A stretch of DNA of 64,000 bases, from positions 674,084-738,083 of the forward strand of contig NZ_JAAOIW010000002.1 in the NCBI RefSeq assembly GCF_011440305.1. The letters are read 5' to 3'. Below the pieces are notes generated by a model. That model ran no database searches and was not told the origin of the DNA. It saw nothing but the letters and a program-made list of their open reading frames with translations. Every line of letters begins with the position of its first letter. Position 1 is the stretch's first letter. Origin of the DNA: Paenibacillus agricola (GTDB lineage: Bacteria; Bacillota; Bacilli; Paenibacillales; NBRC-103111). The position numbers were made by a program, and so were the translations under genes. Positions 9,064-17,409 of the stretch are shown here, piece after piece.

Positions 9064-9194
9064 CGAACCAGTGAGTGATCGGGATAGGTAAGACGTTTTT
9101 TTGCCAAATTCGTTAACAAGAAGGTCATAGCGCATTAAGTGTAGAAAAGATATCTAAAAGGTGACGATTGATTTACGTTTAGGAGGAACTTCAA

Positions 9195-10157
9195 GTGAAG
9201 CTGGATCGATTGCTTGCTATTACAATGACGTTACTAAATCAAACCCGAGTCAATGCGAGTGAGCTAGCTGAGCGATTCGAGGTCTCTCTGCGAACTATCT
9301 ATAGAGATATGGATTCAATTAATCAAGCCGGAATTCCTATTGTTTCATTTGCGGGTTCGGATGGAGGTTATGAGATTGTGCCTGGCTACCGGTTGGACAA
9401 ACAAATCCTATCCCTTGAAGACTTTTCCTCTATATGTTCAGCTTTACGCGGAGCCCGTTCTGCAACGGACAATTCGGATATCGACGGCCTATTGGATAGA
9501 ATAGGCGCTTTGATGCCGAATAAGTCAAACTTTACAGATACCTATAAAGTAGATCTAGACTTCACCCCGACGCCTAACGATAAGGAAAAAATCGCCACAC
9601 TCCACCTAGCTATTAAAGAGTTACATTTAGTTCGGTTCGACTATCTGGATAATAAGGGTACGGAAACTGACCGAACGATCGAACCTATGGGGCTCTTTCT
9701 GAAAGGATATATCTGGTATATATACGGTTATTGCCTCACCCGATCTGATATTAGGGTATTTAGACTTACCCGCATCAATCAACCCCTGAGTTTGCCGAAG
9801 AAGTTCGTCCGTCGTAACTATACATTGCAGGATGTCGAGCAGCAGTTCATGAACCAAGCTAACTTCGTTAAAGTGAGCGCAGTTCTGCACTTCAGCCCAG
9901 CTGTCAAAACCAGGGTGAGAGATGAGTTCGGGTTTGACAAAATAATAGTGAACCCGGATGGCTCCTTATTGGTCAACGCACATTATTCTTCGACGGAACG
10001 TGCCATCCAGAATATTCTCAGCTATAGTAACAACGTTACGATTATCGAGCCTCCCGAATTAATCGCAGAGATACAAAGGCATGTGGCGAATATGTTGCTG
10101 CATTATAAGGTTAACGAAAAAGAAGGCATACGGGAACATACTCGTTATTTATGTTAA
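9195..10157 (+). CDS. HTH and WYL domain transcriptional regulator (YafY type)
   Basis: A 320-residue regulator with an N-terminal DeoR-like helix-turn-helix (residues 1-60; ASELAERFEVSLRTIYRDMD) and a WYL ligand-sensing domain at about 130-220 (LVRFDYLDNKGTETDRTIEP, then KGYIWYIYGYC), followed by a WCX-like C-terminal extension. The start is a GTG at 9195 with AGGAGGAAC ten bases upstream. It follows the epoxide hydrolase/winged-helix pair by 130 bp on the same strand and may regulate it. The last part of the downstream region is gene debris. Confidence 0.88.
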   Translation: MKLDRLLAITMTLLNQTRVNASELAERFEVSLRTIYRDMDSINQAGIPIVSFAGSDGGYEIVPGYRLDKQILSLEDFSSICSALRGARSATDNSDIDGLLDRIGALMPNKSNFTDTYKVDLDFTPTPNDKEKIATLHLAIKELHLVRFDYLDNKGTETDRTIEPMGLFLKGYIWYIYGYCLTRSDIRVFRLTRINQPLSLPKKFVRRNYTLQDVEQQFMNQANFVKVSAVLHFSPAVKTRVRDEFGFDKIIVNPDGSLLVNAHYSSTERAIQNILSYSNNVTIIEPPELIAEIQRHVANMLLHYKVNEKEGIREHTRYLC

Positions 10158-10317
10158 CAAAGGCAACTTAATTTCAAACACCGTATGTCGTTCGCTGCTA
10201 GAGACAGTGATCAAGCCCTCATGTGCATCGATGATGCTTTTTACTATAGCAAGACCAAGTCCGGAACCTCCGGTTTGCTCCGAGCGCGACTTTTCTGCCC
10301 GGTAGAATATGTTGAGG
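10149..10317 (-). pseudogene. Histidine kinase C-terminal remnant
   Basis: The minus strand from about 10317 to the stop at 10149 encodes IFYRAEKSRSEQ, then TGGSGLGLAIVKSIIDAHEG, then LITVSSSERHTVFEIKLPLLT. This is the F box, G2 box and C-terminus of a sensor histidine kinase ATP-binding domain. The H box, N box and everything upstream are absent because the sequence switches at about 10310 into a GNAT tail on the other strand. It is a truncated leftover, not a functional gene. Confidence 0.85.
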
Positions 10318-10448
10318 ATTATTGTAAATCAATAGATTGTCATAGGATTATGCTTCTAAGTAATTCAACCCGTGAAAGAGCACATCAGTTCTTCGAAAGG
10401 GAAGGATATAACGGATCAATAAGTAAGGGATTCAAAAAATATTTTTAA
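10311..10448 (+). pseudogene. GNAT acetyltransferase C-terminal remnant
   Basis: From about 10311 the plus strand reads VEDYCKSIDCHRIMLLSNST followed by RERAHQFFEREGYNGSISKGFKKYF and a stop. This matches the last beta strands and helix of GNAT acetyltransferases (CHRIMLL...AHxFFERxGY...KGF). The acetyl-CoA-binding part is missing. An open frame running from 10185 joins antisense kinase sequence to this tail and would be mis-annotated as a small protein; the N-terminal half has no meaning in that frame. Confidence 0.8.
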
Positions 10449-10460
10449 ATGCTTGCTCAA

Positions 10461-10523
10461 CTATCGGGCACGATAATTCAATGCCAGAAGGGCTGCCGCG
10501 TGGTTGCCGCGTGGTAGCCCTTC
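10461..10523. repeat. CTATCGGGCACGATAA palindrome plus GC-rich hairpin
   Basis: At 10461-10476 TATCG-GGCA-CGATA forms a small hairpin. It is followed by a large hairpin, AAGGGCTGCC (10489 on) pairing with GGTAGCCCTT (ending 10522). The loop of the large hairpin contains an 11-bp tandem repeat of TGCCGCGTGGT. The arrangement of a CTAACGGGCA-type palindrome next to a strong hairpin recurs at 12828 and 23021. Confidence 0.5.
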
Positions 10524-10525
10524 GC

Positions 10526-10560
10526 TCAGCTAACGGGCAGTTATGCTCAGTGATCTGAGC
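10526..10560. repeat. Two adjacent small hairpins
   Basis: AGCTAAC-GGGCA-GTTATGCT (about 10528-10546) is a further CTAACGGGCA relative. It is followed by the perfect hairpin GCTCAG-TGAT-CTGAGC (10545-10560). No gene is associated. Confidence 0.4.
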
Positions 10561-10587
10561 TGATACTTTAGATCAATATAAGCAGAA

Positions 10588-10607
10588 GGATCCGCCGCGG
10601 CGGATCC
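10588..10607. repeat. Perfect 20-bp palindrome
   Basis: GGATCCGCCGCGGCGGATCC is perfectly self-complementary with no loop bases. It lies in gene-free, hairpin-rich debris between the GNAT remnant and the ABM gene. There is no T run on either side, so it is not an obvious terminator. Confidence 0.6.
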
Positions 10608-10678
10608 ATTTAACTCATGCTGCAAGAGTAGCCCTGTTCTGTAAGAGAAAGGGGAATCCCCGGTCTACTCGACCTCTT

Positions 10679-10978
10679 TTACTCCATAAACGAGCGCTCG
10701 TTTGAGATATCATATTTTTGAATGTCCATTCTCATCCTGTTTCCCCACTTCATTAAAAACGGCGCCGATTCATGTCTTTCAACATGAGCGGTCAGCGATT
10801 CTTGATCTTCCCACCGCTGAACAGTCAGCATGCGTCCGGCGCGTGCATCCTCCAAAGTAAAGGCATAAAAGCGGCATCCAGTTTCAGTTCGCGTGCTGGA
10901 AACGACGTTCTGAACGTCTGCAGTGAACTCATTTACGTCAGACGGATTTAGATTTACGTAACCCATGAGTAGAATCAT
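10679..10978 (-). CDS. Antibiotic biosynthesis monooxygenase (ABM) domain protein
   Basis: A 99-residue single-domain protein of the ABM ferredoxin-like fold. The typical segments are RTETGCRFYAFTLEDA, then VQRWEDQESLTAHVERHESA. ABM proteins are small dimers that oxygenate quinones or degrade haem, or have no known substrate. It is followed upstream (97 bp) by the quinone oxidoreductase-like gene on the same strand, which is a common pairing and suggests a quinone or electrophile stress role. The two could share a transcript from the promoter before 12086. Confidence 0.8.
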   Translation of the reverse strand: MILLMGYVNLNPSDVNEFTADVQNVVSSTRTETGCRFYAFTLEDARAGRMLTVQRWEDQESLTAHVERHESAPFLMKWGNRMRMDIQKYDISNERSFME

Positions 10979-11075
10979 TGATGTTCATCCTTTTTTTCTT
11001 GAATTAAGCATGCAAAATTTCTTCAAAGCTAATCGCGATTTACACGGAGCGCGAAAATCATTCGAGCTATCGTCC

Positions 11076-12086
11076 TTACTCCACCGTGAGTAAGATCTTG
11101 CCTTGAATGTGCCCACCGGCGGCTCGTTCATGCGCCTTGCGAGCAACGGCAAGTGGAAACATGCTGTCGATGGCGACGCGAACCGTCCCGGCATCGAGCA
11201 AGCACCCTAATTCCGCCAGCTGTGGGCCGTTTGAGCGCACTTGGGTCATTGATACCGTGACGCCCAGCTTTGCGGCCTCCTCGGCGTCGGAGAAGCCTAA
11301 GAACACTGGGAACAAAGCGCCGCCACGCTTGAGCGTACGCAAGAAACGACCGGTGGTGGGACCGCCGAGGGTATCGAGGACGAGATCAACGTCATGAGCG
11401 ATGTCCTCGGGAGGGCTCTTGGTGTAGTCGATGAATTCGTCGGCACCGAGCTCGCGCAGGAACGACTCATGCTTGCCCGATGCCACTGCGATGACGTGCG
11501 CACCCTTCCATTTAGCCAGTTGCACCGCTAAGTGCCCCACGCCGCCCGCGGCACCATTGACGAGTACTGTCTTGCCGCTCAGCGGCACCGGGCGATGCAA
11601 CTCCGGTTGAAGCGGATTCGCTTCACTGTGCCCCAGCTCGATCAGGAACTGCCACGCGGTTAGGCCTGCCATCGGCGCCCCTGCGGCGTGCATATGATCG
11701 ATGCCTGCCGGCTTGAGTGCAAGGTCCGACGCTGGCGCGGCGACGTACTCTGCATAAGCAGCGCTCTCCCCAAAGCTAGGAAAGCGAACCATGCCGAAAA
11801 CTTCATCGCCGACGGAGAAGCTCTGCACATCCGTGGCTACCGCCTCGACGACGCCCGACACGTCCGACCCCAGAATGACGGGAAAGGGCACCGGCGGCCG
11901 CCACTCAGGAGGAAGATCCTTATACCCCTCGCGCAGGTACCAGTCGGGGGGATTGATGCCAACCGCGTGAACGCGGACAAGCACCTCACCTGGCTTCAGT
12001 TCGGGAATCGGCGCCTCCTCGTAACGCAGTACCTCAGGACCGCCGAATTCATGCAGACGAATTGCTTTCATTGTATTTATAGACAT
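11076..12086 (-). CDS. Zinc-independent quinone oxidoreductase/alcohol dehydrogenase family protein
   Basis: A 336-residue NADP-dependent medium-chain dehydrogenase/reductase. The N-terminus MKAIRLHEFGGPEVLRYEE is typical of quinone oxidoreductases, and the nucleotide-binding motif is VLVNGAAGGVGHLAVQLAKW. The structural zinc cysteines are absent. I chose the ATG at 12086 (MSINTMKAIRL) over the ATG at 12104 because the AAAGGAGAAAG ribosome site lies between them. The gene is divergent from a TetR regulator, with two operator-like palindromes between them. Base composition is more GC-rich than the genes around it, as is the TetR gene, hinting that the pair came in together. Confidence 0.87.
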   Translation of the reverse strand: MSINTMKAIRLHEFGGPEVLRYEEAPIPELKPGEVLVRVHAVGINPPDWYLREGYKDLPPEWRPPVPFPVILGSDVSGVVEAVATDVQSFSVGDEVFGMVRFPSFGESAAYAEYVAAPASDLALKPAGIDHMHAAGAPMAGLTAWQFLIELGHSEANPLQPELHRPVPLSGKTVLVNGAAGGVGHLAVQLAKWKGAHVIAVASGKHESFLRELGADEFIDYTKSPPEDIAHDVDLVLDTLGGPTTGRFLRTLKRGGALFPVFLGFSDAEEAAKLGVTVSMTQVRSNGPQLAELGCLLDAGTVRVAIDSMFPLAVARKAHERAAGGHIQGKILLTVE

Positions 12087-12124
12087 CTTACTTTCTCCTT
12101 TCATGCAGATGAGTTATACTTACC

Positions 12125-12140
12125 AGAGCGGTGCTCCGCT
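12125..12140. promoter_or_regulatory. TetR operator candidate 1
   Basis: AGAGCGGTGCTCCGCT is an imperfect palindrome (AGCGG...CCGCT) 39 bp upstream of the oxidoreductase start. It shares the core GCTCCGCTT with a second site at 12171, as expected of a paired operator for the adjacent TetR protein. Confidence 0.6.
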
Positions 12141-12170
12141 TAATCGGATCACCGTTCCGTTTATGATTAT

Positions 12171-12188
12171 ACGGAGCAACGCTCCGCT
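12171..12188. promoter_or_regulatory. TetR operator candidate 2
   Basis: ACGGAGCAACGCTCCGCT contains the perfect inverted repeat CGGAGC-AAC-GCTCCG, ending about 18 bp before the TetR start. Position and symmetry fit autorepression by the TetR protein. Confidence 0.65.
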
Positions 12189-12205
12189 TGTCAAGGAGGT
12201 CTCTT

Positions 12206-12775
12206 ATGAGAGCTGATGCTATGAAAAACTATGAACACATACTCGCAGTCGCGAACGTCGTTATAACCGAGCATGGCGTCGATGCATCACTGCGCGAGAT
12301 CGCTCGCAGAGCTGGTGTCGGACTAGGCACGCTTTATCGTCATTTCCCGACGAGAGAGGCGCTGCTCGAAGCTTTGCTCCGCGCAAGCTTCGACGAGTTT
12401 ACGACAAAGGCACGTATGCTCGAAACTGCAAGTTCACCCGAAGATGCGCTCGTGTCGTGGTTACGCGAAATCGTTGAATTCACGAGCAACTATCAAGGTG
12501 TTGTGGACTTGATGATGGCAGCCAAAGAGGACCCGGAGTCCGCGCTCCACGCTTCTTGCATGACGATGCGCACAGCAGGCACGCAGCTTCTCGCTCGTGC
12601 CCAGGCAGAAGGTTTGGCGCGTACCGACATGGATGGTGATGATCTGTTCTCGTTAGCTGCTGCGCTTGCGTGGCTCAGCAACCAACCGTCGTCCGCGCCA
12701 AGGGCTGACTATCTCTTCAATATTATTGCGAGCGCGATCCTGACGAATCGAGCGAGCAGCGATTTCGGGGTTTAA
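12206..12775 (+). CDS. TetR family transcriptional regulator
   Basis: A 189-residue repressor with an N-terminal TetR helix-turn-helix (residues 5-55; ASLREIARRAGVGLGTLYRH) and an all-helical ligand-binding C-terminal domain of the TetR_C type found next to oxidoreductases. The start is the ATG at 12206, since AAGGAGG lies 7-8 bp upstream; a TTG 18 bases earlier would put the ribosome site inside the gene. It is divergent from the quinone oxidoreductase gene and probably represses it, releasing on binding a small electrophile. A strong hairpin terminator follows at 12863. Confidence 0.9.
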   Translation: MRADAMKNYEHILAVANVVITEHGVDASLREIARRAGVGLGTLYRHFPTREALLEALLRASFDEFTTKARMLETASSPEDALVSWLREIVEFTSNYQGVVDLMMAAKEDPESALHASCMTMRTAGTQLLARAQAEGLARTDMDGDDLFSLAAALAWLSNQPSSAPRADYLFNIIASAILTNRASSDFGV

Positions 12776-12827
12776 ATTAATTCGCACTGCTCTAATAGGG
12801 GACTGTGGCACAGCACAAAATATTGAC

Positions 12828-12843
12828 CTAACGGGCACGTTAG
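12828..12843. repeat. CTAACG-GGCA-CGTTAG palindrome
   Basis: A perfect 6-bp stem with a GGCA loop, 20 bp before a strong terminator hairpin. Relatives lie at 10461, 10528, 14315 and 23021 (the last on the other strand). Confidence 0.6.
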
Positions 12844-12862
12844 TTGAAGGTCTGTGCTTACG

Positions 12863-12905
12863 AAAACCGGATTCCCTTTGTATAGTAAAGGGAATCCGGT
12901 TTTTT
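12863..12905 (+). terminator. Strong rho-independent terminator after the TetR gene
   Basis: AAAACCGGATTCCCTTT pairs with AAAGGGAATCCGGTTTT around a 7-base loop, followed by more T. The stem is flanked by A and T runs on both sides, so it can stop transcription from either direction. Confidence 0.85.
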
Positions 12906-13183
12906 CATGCAAGAATTGCTTAGCTTATAGTTTTTTGTTTCGTGAGGTGTGATTATTGGTGGTGGGGAATGGGATTCAATAATTATATGACCAGTTTCTT
13001 GTCATCCGACACGACGATACAACTTCCCCTCTGTTTGCTAACTTTTTTTAATAACCAACGGATCGTAGGGATTGTCATTCGACGGGTAGGATGGGTTTCG
13101 GTGACAAATAGAGCTTTACATGAATCCTATTCAGTGTACCTGGAAAAAGAAGCATTCCCGTTTTTTTGCTTACAGCTTTCCCC

Positions 13184-13582
13184 TTAAGTACCCGCGACAC
13201 TCCATAGTCCTCCAGAACAAGGTATGAACCCACTCTCCGTATAGAATGAAGTATGCTTTGAATCATAAGTTAAAGTTACAATCTCTAACCCGACACGCTC
13301 CGCCTCCTCAAGTAATTTCCTTACTACGGCTTGACCGATTCCTTTCTTCTGAAATTGCGGATGTACAATTATGTCTTCCATGTAGCCATGTTGCAATCCC
13401 ATCCCAGCAATGTAGCCGAATGCTATAAGCTCATTCTTTGCATCTCGGCATCCAGCCCAAAAGTTGCAACGCTTGAATAAAATTGGGTAATCAGAATGTC
13501 GACCTTCCCAACCCACCAGCTCTCTTAGAGTTGGTACTTCAAGGGGGGCTATTGGAAGGTTAATACATATCTCATGCTTCAA
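13184..13582 (-). CDS. GNAT family N-acetyltransferase
   Basis: A 132-residue GNAT protein. The acetyl-CoA pyrophosphate-binding motif is visible as VHPQFQKKGIGQAVVRKLL (Q/RxxGxG/A form), followed by LTYDSKHTSFYTESGF, the usual last strand and helix. It is a complete, compact single domain. The acceptor substrate is not predictable. It is a stand-alone gene between a gene-free stretch and a Nudix gene; both lie on the minus strand about 110 bp apart. Confidence 0.85.
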   Translation of the reverse strand: MKHEICINLPIAPLEVPTLRELVGWEGRHSDYPILFKRCNFWAGCRDAKNELIAFGYIAGMGLQHGYMEDIIVHPQFQKKGIGQAVVRKLLEEAERVGLEIVTLTYDSKHTSFYTESGFIPCSGGLWSVAGT

Positions 13583-13690
13583 TTGTGACTATCCCCTTTC
13601 TTTATCGTCTTTGATCAAATTAGTAACCAAAGGACCAGCGGAACCATTCAACGAATTTTATAAAGAAACAATCTATCCTTATAGTTCACT

Positions 13691-14182
13691 TTATTTCAAA
13701 TTTTTTAAGTAAAATAAAATACCCGCTCGGTCTACATCAGAAAATTGTAGAGGATCGTCTTTCATTAATCGTCTTAATTCGACTACTGTAACCCATCTTG
13801 GATTCTTAGTTTCATCACCTGAATTCAATAATTCCCCTTGTGCTTTGCATCGGAAGTACACACCAACCGAATCAAAGGGACCTTTAATGGTCTGATATGC
13901 CCCAAATGGTTTTATACATTCCACTTCAAAGTTCGGATCGATACCTACTGTATCAATTCTTGTATCTTCACCTTCAATTTCTACTACATCCAATCCTGTC
14001 TCTTCCTTTACTTCCCTAATAAGTGCCTTTACTAATGATTCATATTGATCGATTCTCCCACCTGGAAGTTCAATCCGTTGAGGTGCTTCTGGTTTATTAC
14101 GTGTCTGAATTACGATTTCCATTGTTCCATTTAGTGTTCGTTCAATTATTGCACGAGAATTAACTAAAAATATTGATTTCAC
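13691..14182 (-). CDS. Nudix hydrolase
   Basis: A 163-residue Nudix hydrolase. The Nudix box runs GGRIDQYESLVKALIREVKE followed by ETGL, fitting GX5EX7REUXEEXGU with all catalytic acids. Substrates of the family are nucleoside diphosphates linked to another group. The following PFGAYQTIKGPFDSVGVYF segment and the length are usual for MutT-like enzymes of unknown substrate. It uses AT-rich codons compared with the nearby TetR pair. Confidence 0.88.
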   Translation of the reverse strand: MKSIFLVNSRAIIERTLNGTMEIVIQTRNKPEAPQRIELPGGRIDQYESLVKALIREVKEETGLDVVEIEGEDTRIDTVGIDPNFEVECIKPFGAYQTIKGPFDSVGVYFRCKAQGELLNSGDETKNPRWVTVVELRRLMKDDPLQFSDVDRAGILFYLKNLK

Positions 14183-14632
14183 AGCACCCTTCTTTTATTT
14201 GGATTAAGTTTAGTATTCGGCATTAAACAAACAACGCCTCTCTTTTTTGGTAAATAACCCCTGTTCTGTTACGACCAAATATCTGCTTTCGTTGCCTTCT
14301 GATGTTTGAACAATCAGTGCCTGTTAGTGTAACGAAGGGAAAGACCGCCAAACGGCAGTCCCTTTTGTACTAAATTAAGTTCCTATTCGTCTTATTTTAC
14401 ATAAAATTCCAAATATTCAGGCTACCTCTCAGAGGAGATCAACTTTTTGGTATACGGAGTGCTGTCAGGTCTGGTAAATTAACTATAAAAATACAATACA
14501 TGTAATTCTTGTAATAAGCAGGTTACATAGTGGAGATACTCTCACTGTGAGCTGCTTTTCTTGTGTGGGCTCTTTTATGAAATTTATGGCGGCACCTTAA
14601 AATTGCAGCTATGACGAGAGGATCTACATATC
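14183..14632. other. Intergenic region before the ger operon
   Basis: No gene is seen. It holds a CTAACGGGCA-type sequence at 14315-14327, a terminator-like hairpin at 14336-14365, and presumably the forespore promoter of the ger operon, which I could not identify with confidence. Confidence 0.4.
14336..14365 (+). terminator. Terminator-like hairpin
   Basis: AAGG...GACCGCC, loop AAAC, GGCAGTC CCTT forms an imperfect hairpin followed by TTTT. A degenerate CTAACGGGCA-type motif (14315-14327, other strand) lies just before it. No gene ends nearby on this strand, so what it terminates is unclear. Confidence 0.4.
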
Positions 14633-16237
14633 ATGTCGTTATTTCAATGGCTTATTAACAAGCATAATAGAAGGGGAAAACAGCAGCAACACAAGGAAGT
14701 TGTTCCCAATAATCAAGGATTAACAGACTCCGACGTTGCCATTATAAATGCTGGACAACTAGAGAAACGACTGGACTACATTCGTCAACAATTGACCAAC
14801 TGTTCTGATGTGATTTATCATACCTTCATTGCAGGTCCTGCGCAAAAGTGCGCGCTGATCTATTTAAGAGGCATGGTTGACCAAAAAACGATTCAAGAAG
14901 ATGTCCTGAGTGACATCTTATCCCTCGATTCGCAGGACGCAAACCAATTTCGCAAGCAAATTTTCGATCTTAAGCAGCTATCTGTTAGTAACCTTATAGA
15001 GATAATCACCCTGAAAGAGGGGATCTCGGCGATTCTAAAAGGACAAGTATTACTACTTGTTGAGGGCGAACTGAGAATGATCGGGTTCCCGTTCACTTCT
15101 TACCAAATGAGATCAATCGAAGATGCGCCGAATGAAGCCGTTTTAAGGGGACCGCGTGAATCCTTTATAGAAAGCCTCGAAGTCAATTTGACTTTGATCC
15201 GAAGACGACTGAAAACTCCTGATTTCAAGACAGAATCGATGCTGATAGGAGCAAAGACGCAAACCGAAGTGGTAGTTGCCTATATTCAGGGCATATGTAA
15301 GCAAGAGCTTGTGAACGAAGTGAATAAGCGATTATCGCAAATTGAAATCGACAGCGTACTTGGAAGCAGTTATTTGGAAGATTTTATTGAGGATTCTCCC
15401 TTCTCACCTTTTCCACAATTACAGTATACCGAGCGTCCGGATACGGTTACGGCTTCCCTATTGGAGGGAAGGGTAGCCATTATGGTGGATGGCACGCCGA
15501 TCGTTCTGCTTGCACCGACCACTATGTTTATGCTGATGCAGTCTGCGGAGGATTATTATCAGCGATACATCGCAGCTACGTGGATTCGCTGGCTTCGTTA
15601 TATCTTTCTAATAATTTCTCTGTTATTGCCCTCTGTTTATATCGCTGTTACCACATTCCATCCAGAGATGATCCCTGCAAGACTGCTTATCACTGTAACG
15701 TCATCTCGGGAAGTGGTGCCCTTCCCTGCTCTAATAGAGGCCTTCATGATGGAAATTTGCTTCGAAGCGTTACGGGAGGCAGCGGTAAGAATCCCCAAAG
15801 CGATCGGTCAATCCATATCCATTATTGGAGCACTCATTATCGGTACGGCAGCAGTTCAGGCAGGGGTTGTATCGGCAGCGATGGTTATTATTGTTTCGTT
15901 AACAGGCATTGCCTCCTTTATTATTCCACACTTCGATCTCGGCCTGGCTTTTCGGTTGTTACGGTTTCCAATCATGCTTTTGGCCGGGATTTTTGGGTTA
16001 TTCGGAATATCCTGTGGGATGCTTATTATCTATCTCCATCTAGTCAATTTACGTTCTTTCGGAACGCCTTATCTATCGCCCATCGTACCTTTGGTAATAA
16101 GTGATCTTAAGGATTCCTTAATTAGGGCACCCTGGTGGTTAATGAAGAAACGCCCATCTTTATCTGGAGCAAACCGGTCCAGACAGCGAGCGGATTCCCG
16201 TAAATGGGCGCACGAACAGGAGGAGAATGGGGATTGA
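14633..16237 (+). CDS. Spore germination receptor A subunit (GerA family)
   Basis: A 534-residue GerA-family protein, the A subunit of an inner-membrane nutrient germinant receptor. Residues 1-310 are soluble, with the family segments SDVIYHTFIAGPAQKCALIY and YLEDFIEDSPFSPFPQ. From about 320 to 480 there are four or five membrane segments (WLRYIFLIISLLLPSVYIAV and following), and a basic tail ends the protein. The tail overlaps the start of gerC by four bases. The whole operon (A, C, a small membrane protein, B) is collinear and overlapping, as expected for forespore-expressed ger operons. The germinant cannot be predicted. Confidence 0.93.
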   Translation: MSLFQWLINKHNRRGKQQQHKEVVPNNQGLTDSDVAIINAGQLEKRLDYIRQQLTNCSDVIYHTFIAGPAQKCALIYLRGMVDQKTIQEDVLSDILSLDSQDANQFRKQIFDLKQLSVSNLIEIITLKEGISAILKGQVLLLVEGELRMIGFPFTSYQMRSIEDAPNEAVLRGPRESFIESLEVNLTLIRRRLKTPDFKTESMLIGAKTQTEVVVAYIQGICKQELVNEVNKRLSQIEIDSVLGSSYLEDFIEDSPFSPFPQLQYTERPDTVTASLLEGRVAIMVDGTPIVLLAPTTMFMLMQSAEDYYQRYIAATWIRWLRYIFLIISLLLPSVYIAVTTFHPEMIPARLLITVTSSREVVPFPALIEAFMMEICFEALREAAVRIPKAIGQSISIIGALIIGTAAVQAGVVSAAMVIIVSLTGIASFIIPHFDLGLAFRLLRFPIMLLAGIFGLFGISCGMLIIYLHLVNLRSFGTPYLSPIVPLVISDLKDSLIRAPWWLMKKRPSLSGANRSRQRADSRKWAHEQEENGD

Positions 16238-17409
16238 AATATGTTTTTGGTTTGCTGACTCTGCTTTTACTTACAGGCTGCTGGTCCTCCGTTGAGTTGA
16301 ATGATCGCGCTTTTGTAAGAATGATAGTCGTTGATAAAACTAAATCAGGCATTGAGTTATCCTTGGACTTATCGTTACCGAATCGGTTAATTCCCGGATC
16401 GGCGGGAGGGTCAGGGGAGCAAACCGGTAAACCCTACACATACGTTTCCAATAGTGGGAGTGATATTGGAGAGGCTTACCGTAAAATTCAATCGGATTTG
16501 TCGCGGGAAATCAGCTTCGGGCAAACACGTGTGGTTATATTCGGCAGAGAATTGGCCGAAGAAGGAATCGAGCCCATTCTAGATTTTTTCGCTCGTGAAC
16601 CGAGGATGCACTCGAACGCTTACCTGTTTGTAACACCCGGAAGAGCCAAGGAAATCGAATCGATTACAGCAATAGTAGAAAGATTTCCCACCGATATCTT
16701 AGTAGCATACTCCAATTCACATGTAACCGTAGATACAACGTTAAAAGATTTTCTTGTGGTAAATTACAGTGGGGGAGATGTAATTATACCTATGCTCAAA
16801 TTTGAAAAGAAAAGAATTGAAAGCGAAAAGGAAAAGGAACAAACCTCGATGGGAACCAATGGAGCGGCTATTTTTAGGGAAGCGAAAATGGTAGGGACGT
16901 TAAATGTGAAAGAAATGCGGGGGGCATTATGGATCCTTGGAAAATTTAAGGATGGGGAAATGTCAGTACCCTCACCGACCGATGGTAAGTATGTAAGCTT
17001 TATGGTCCAAAGGTCGACTACTCATACAACCCCAAAAATCAGAGAAGATCAAATAGAAATACAAATTCAGTGTAAAGCAGAAGCTGAAGTTCTTTCATCG
17101 AGCTCAAATATCAATTTATTGGATACAAAACAATTAAAGAAACTCGAACAAAGTCTTAATATGGAAGTAAAGAAGCGAATGGAAAGTGCGATCGCCAAGG
17201 TTAAAGAAGCAAATTCGGATCCCTTCATATTTGGAAATTACATAGATTGGCATTACCCCAAGAAGTGGAAGAGCATCAAGCCTGATTGGCGTTATTACTA
17301 CAGTAACAACCTCAAAGAAGAGATACAAGCGAACATCACGATCAAGAGGTTGGGAACATTGCAGCATACGTTGCGGGTAACAACAGGTTCACAAGCGGAG
17401 GATGAGTAA
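16234..17409 (+). CDS. Spore germination lipoprotein (Ger(x)C family)
   Basis: A 391-residue lipoprotein, the C subunit of the germinant receptor. The signal peptide is VFGLLTLLLLTGCW with the lipid-modified cysteine at residue 16, followed by SSVELNDRAFVRMIVVDK, typical of GerC. I chose the TTG at 16234 because it directly opens the signal peptide, has AGGAGGAG about nine bases upstream and overlaps the gerA stop as TTGA (translational coupling). An ATG at 16204 would put ten odd residues before the signal. C-terminal residues 230-390 form the Ger(x)C domain. Confidence 0.9.
   Translation: MKYVFGLLTLLLLTGCWSSVELNDRAFVRMIVVDKTKSGIELSLDLSLPNRLIPGSAGGSGEQTGKPYTYVSNSGSDIGEAYRKIQSDLSREISFGQTRVVIFGRELAEEGIEPILDFFAREPRMHSNAYLFVTPGRAKEIESITAIVERFPTDILVAYSNSHVTVDTTLKDFLVVNYSGGDVIIPMLKFEKKRIESEKEKEQTSMGTNGAAIFREAKMVGTLNVKEMRGALWILGKFKDGEMSVPSPTDGKYVSFMVQRSTTHTTPKIREDQIEIQIQCKAEAEVLSSSSNINLLDTKQLKKLEQSLNMEVKKRMESAIAKVKEANSDPFIFGNYIDWHYPKKWKSIKPDWRYYYSNNLKEEIQANITIKRLGTLQHTLRVTTGSQAEDE

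Larger units (their letters stand above)
12776..13183. other. Gene-free stretch with palindrome and terminator
   Basis: No convincing gene is present. The stretch holds the CTAACG-GGCA-CGTTAG palindrome (12828) and the terminator at 12863-12905. The rest is low-information sequence; an 81-residue open frame at 12942 has no ribosome site and an unnatural composition. Confidence 0.5.

Noticed and set aside
10185-10448. An 87-residue open frame as a real protein
   Set aside because: Its first half is antisense histidine-kinase sequence and only its second half is a GNAT tail; it spans a gene-join scar.
12942-13187. An 81-residue open frame on the plus strand
   Set aside because: There is no ribosome site, the tryptophan-rich N-terminus is unnatural, and the end overlaps the GNAT gene's terminus.
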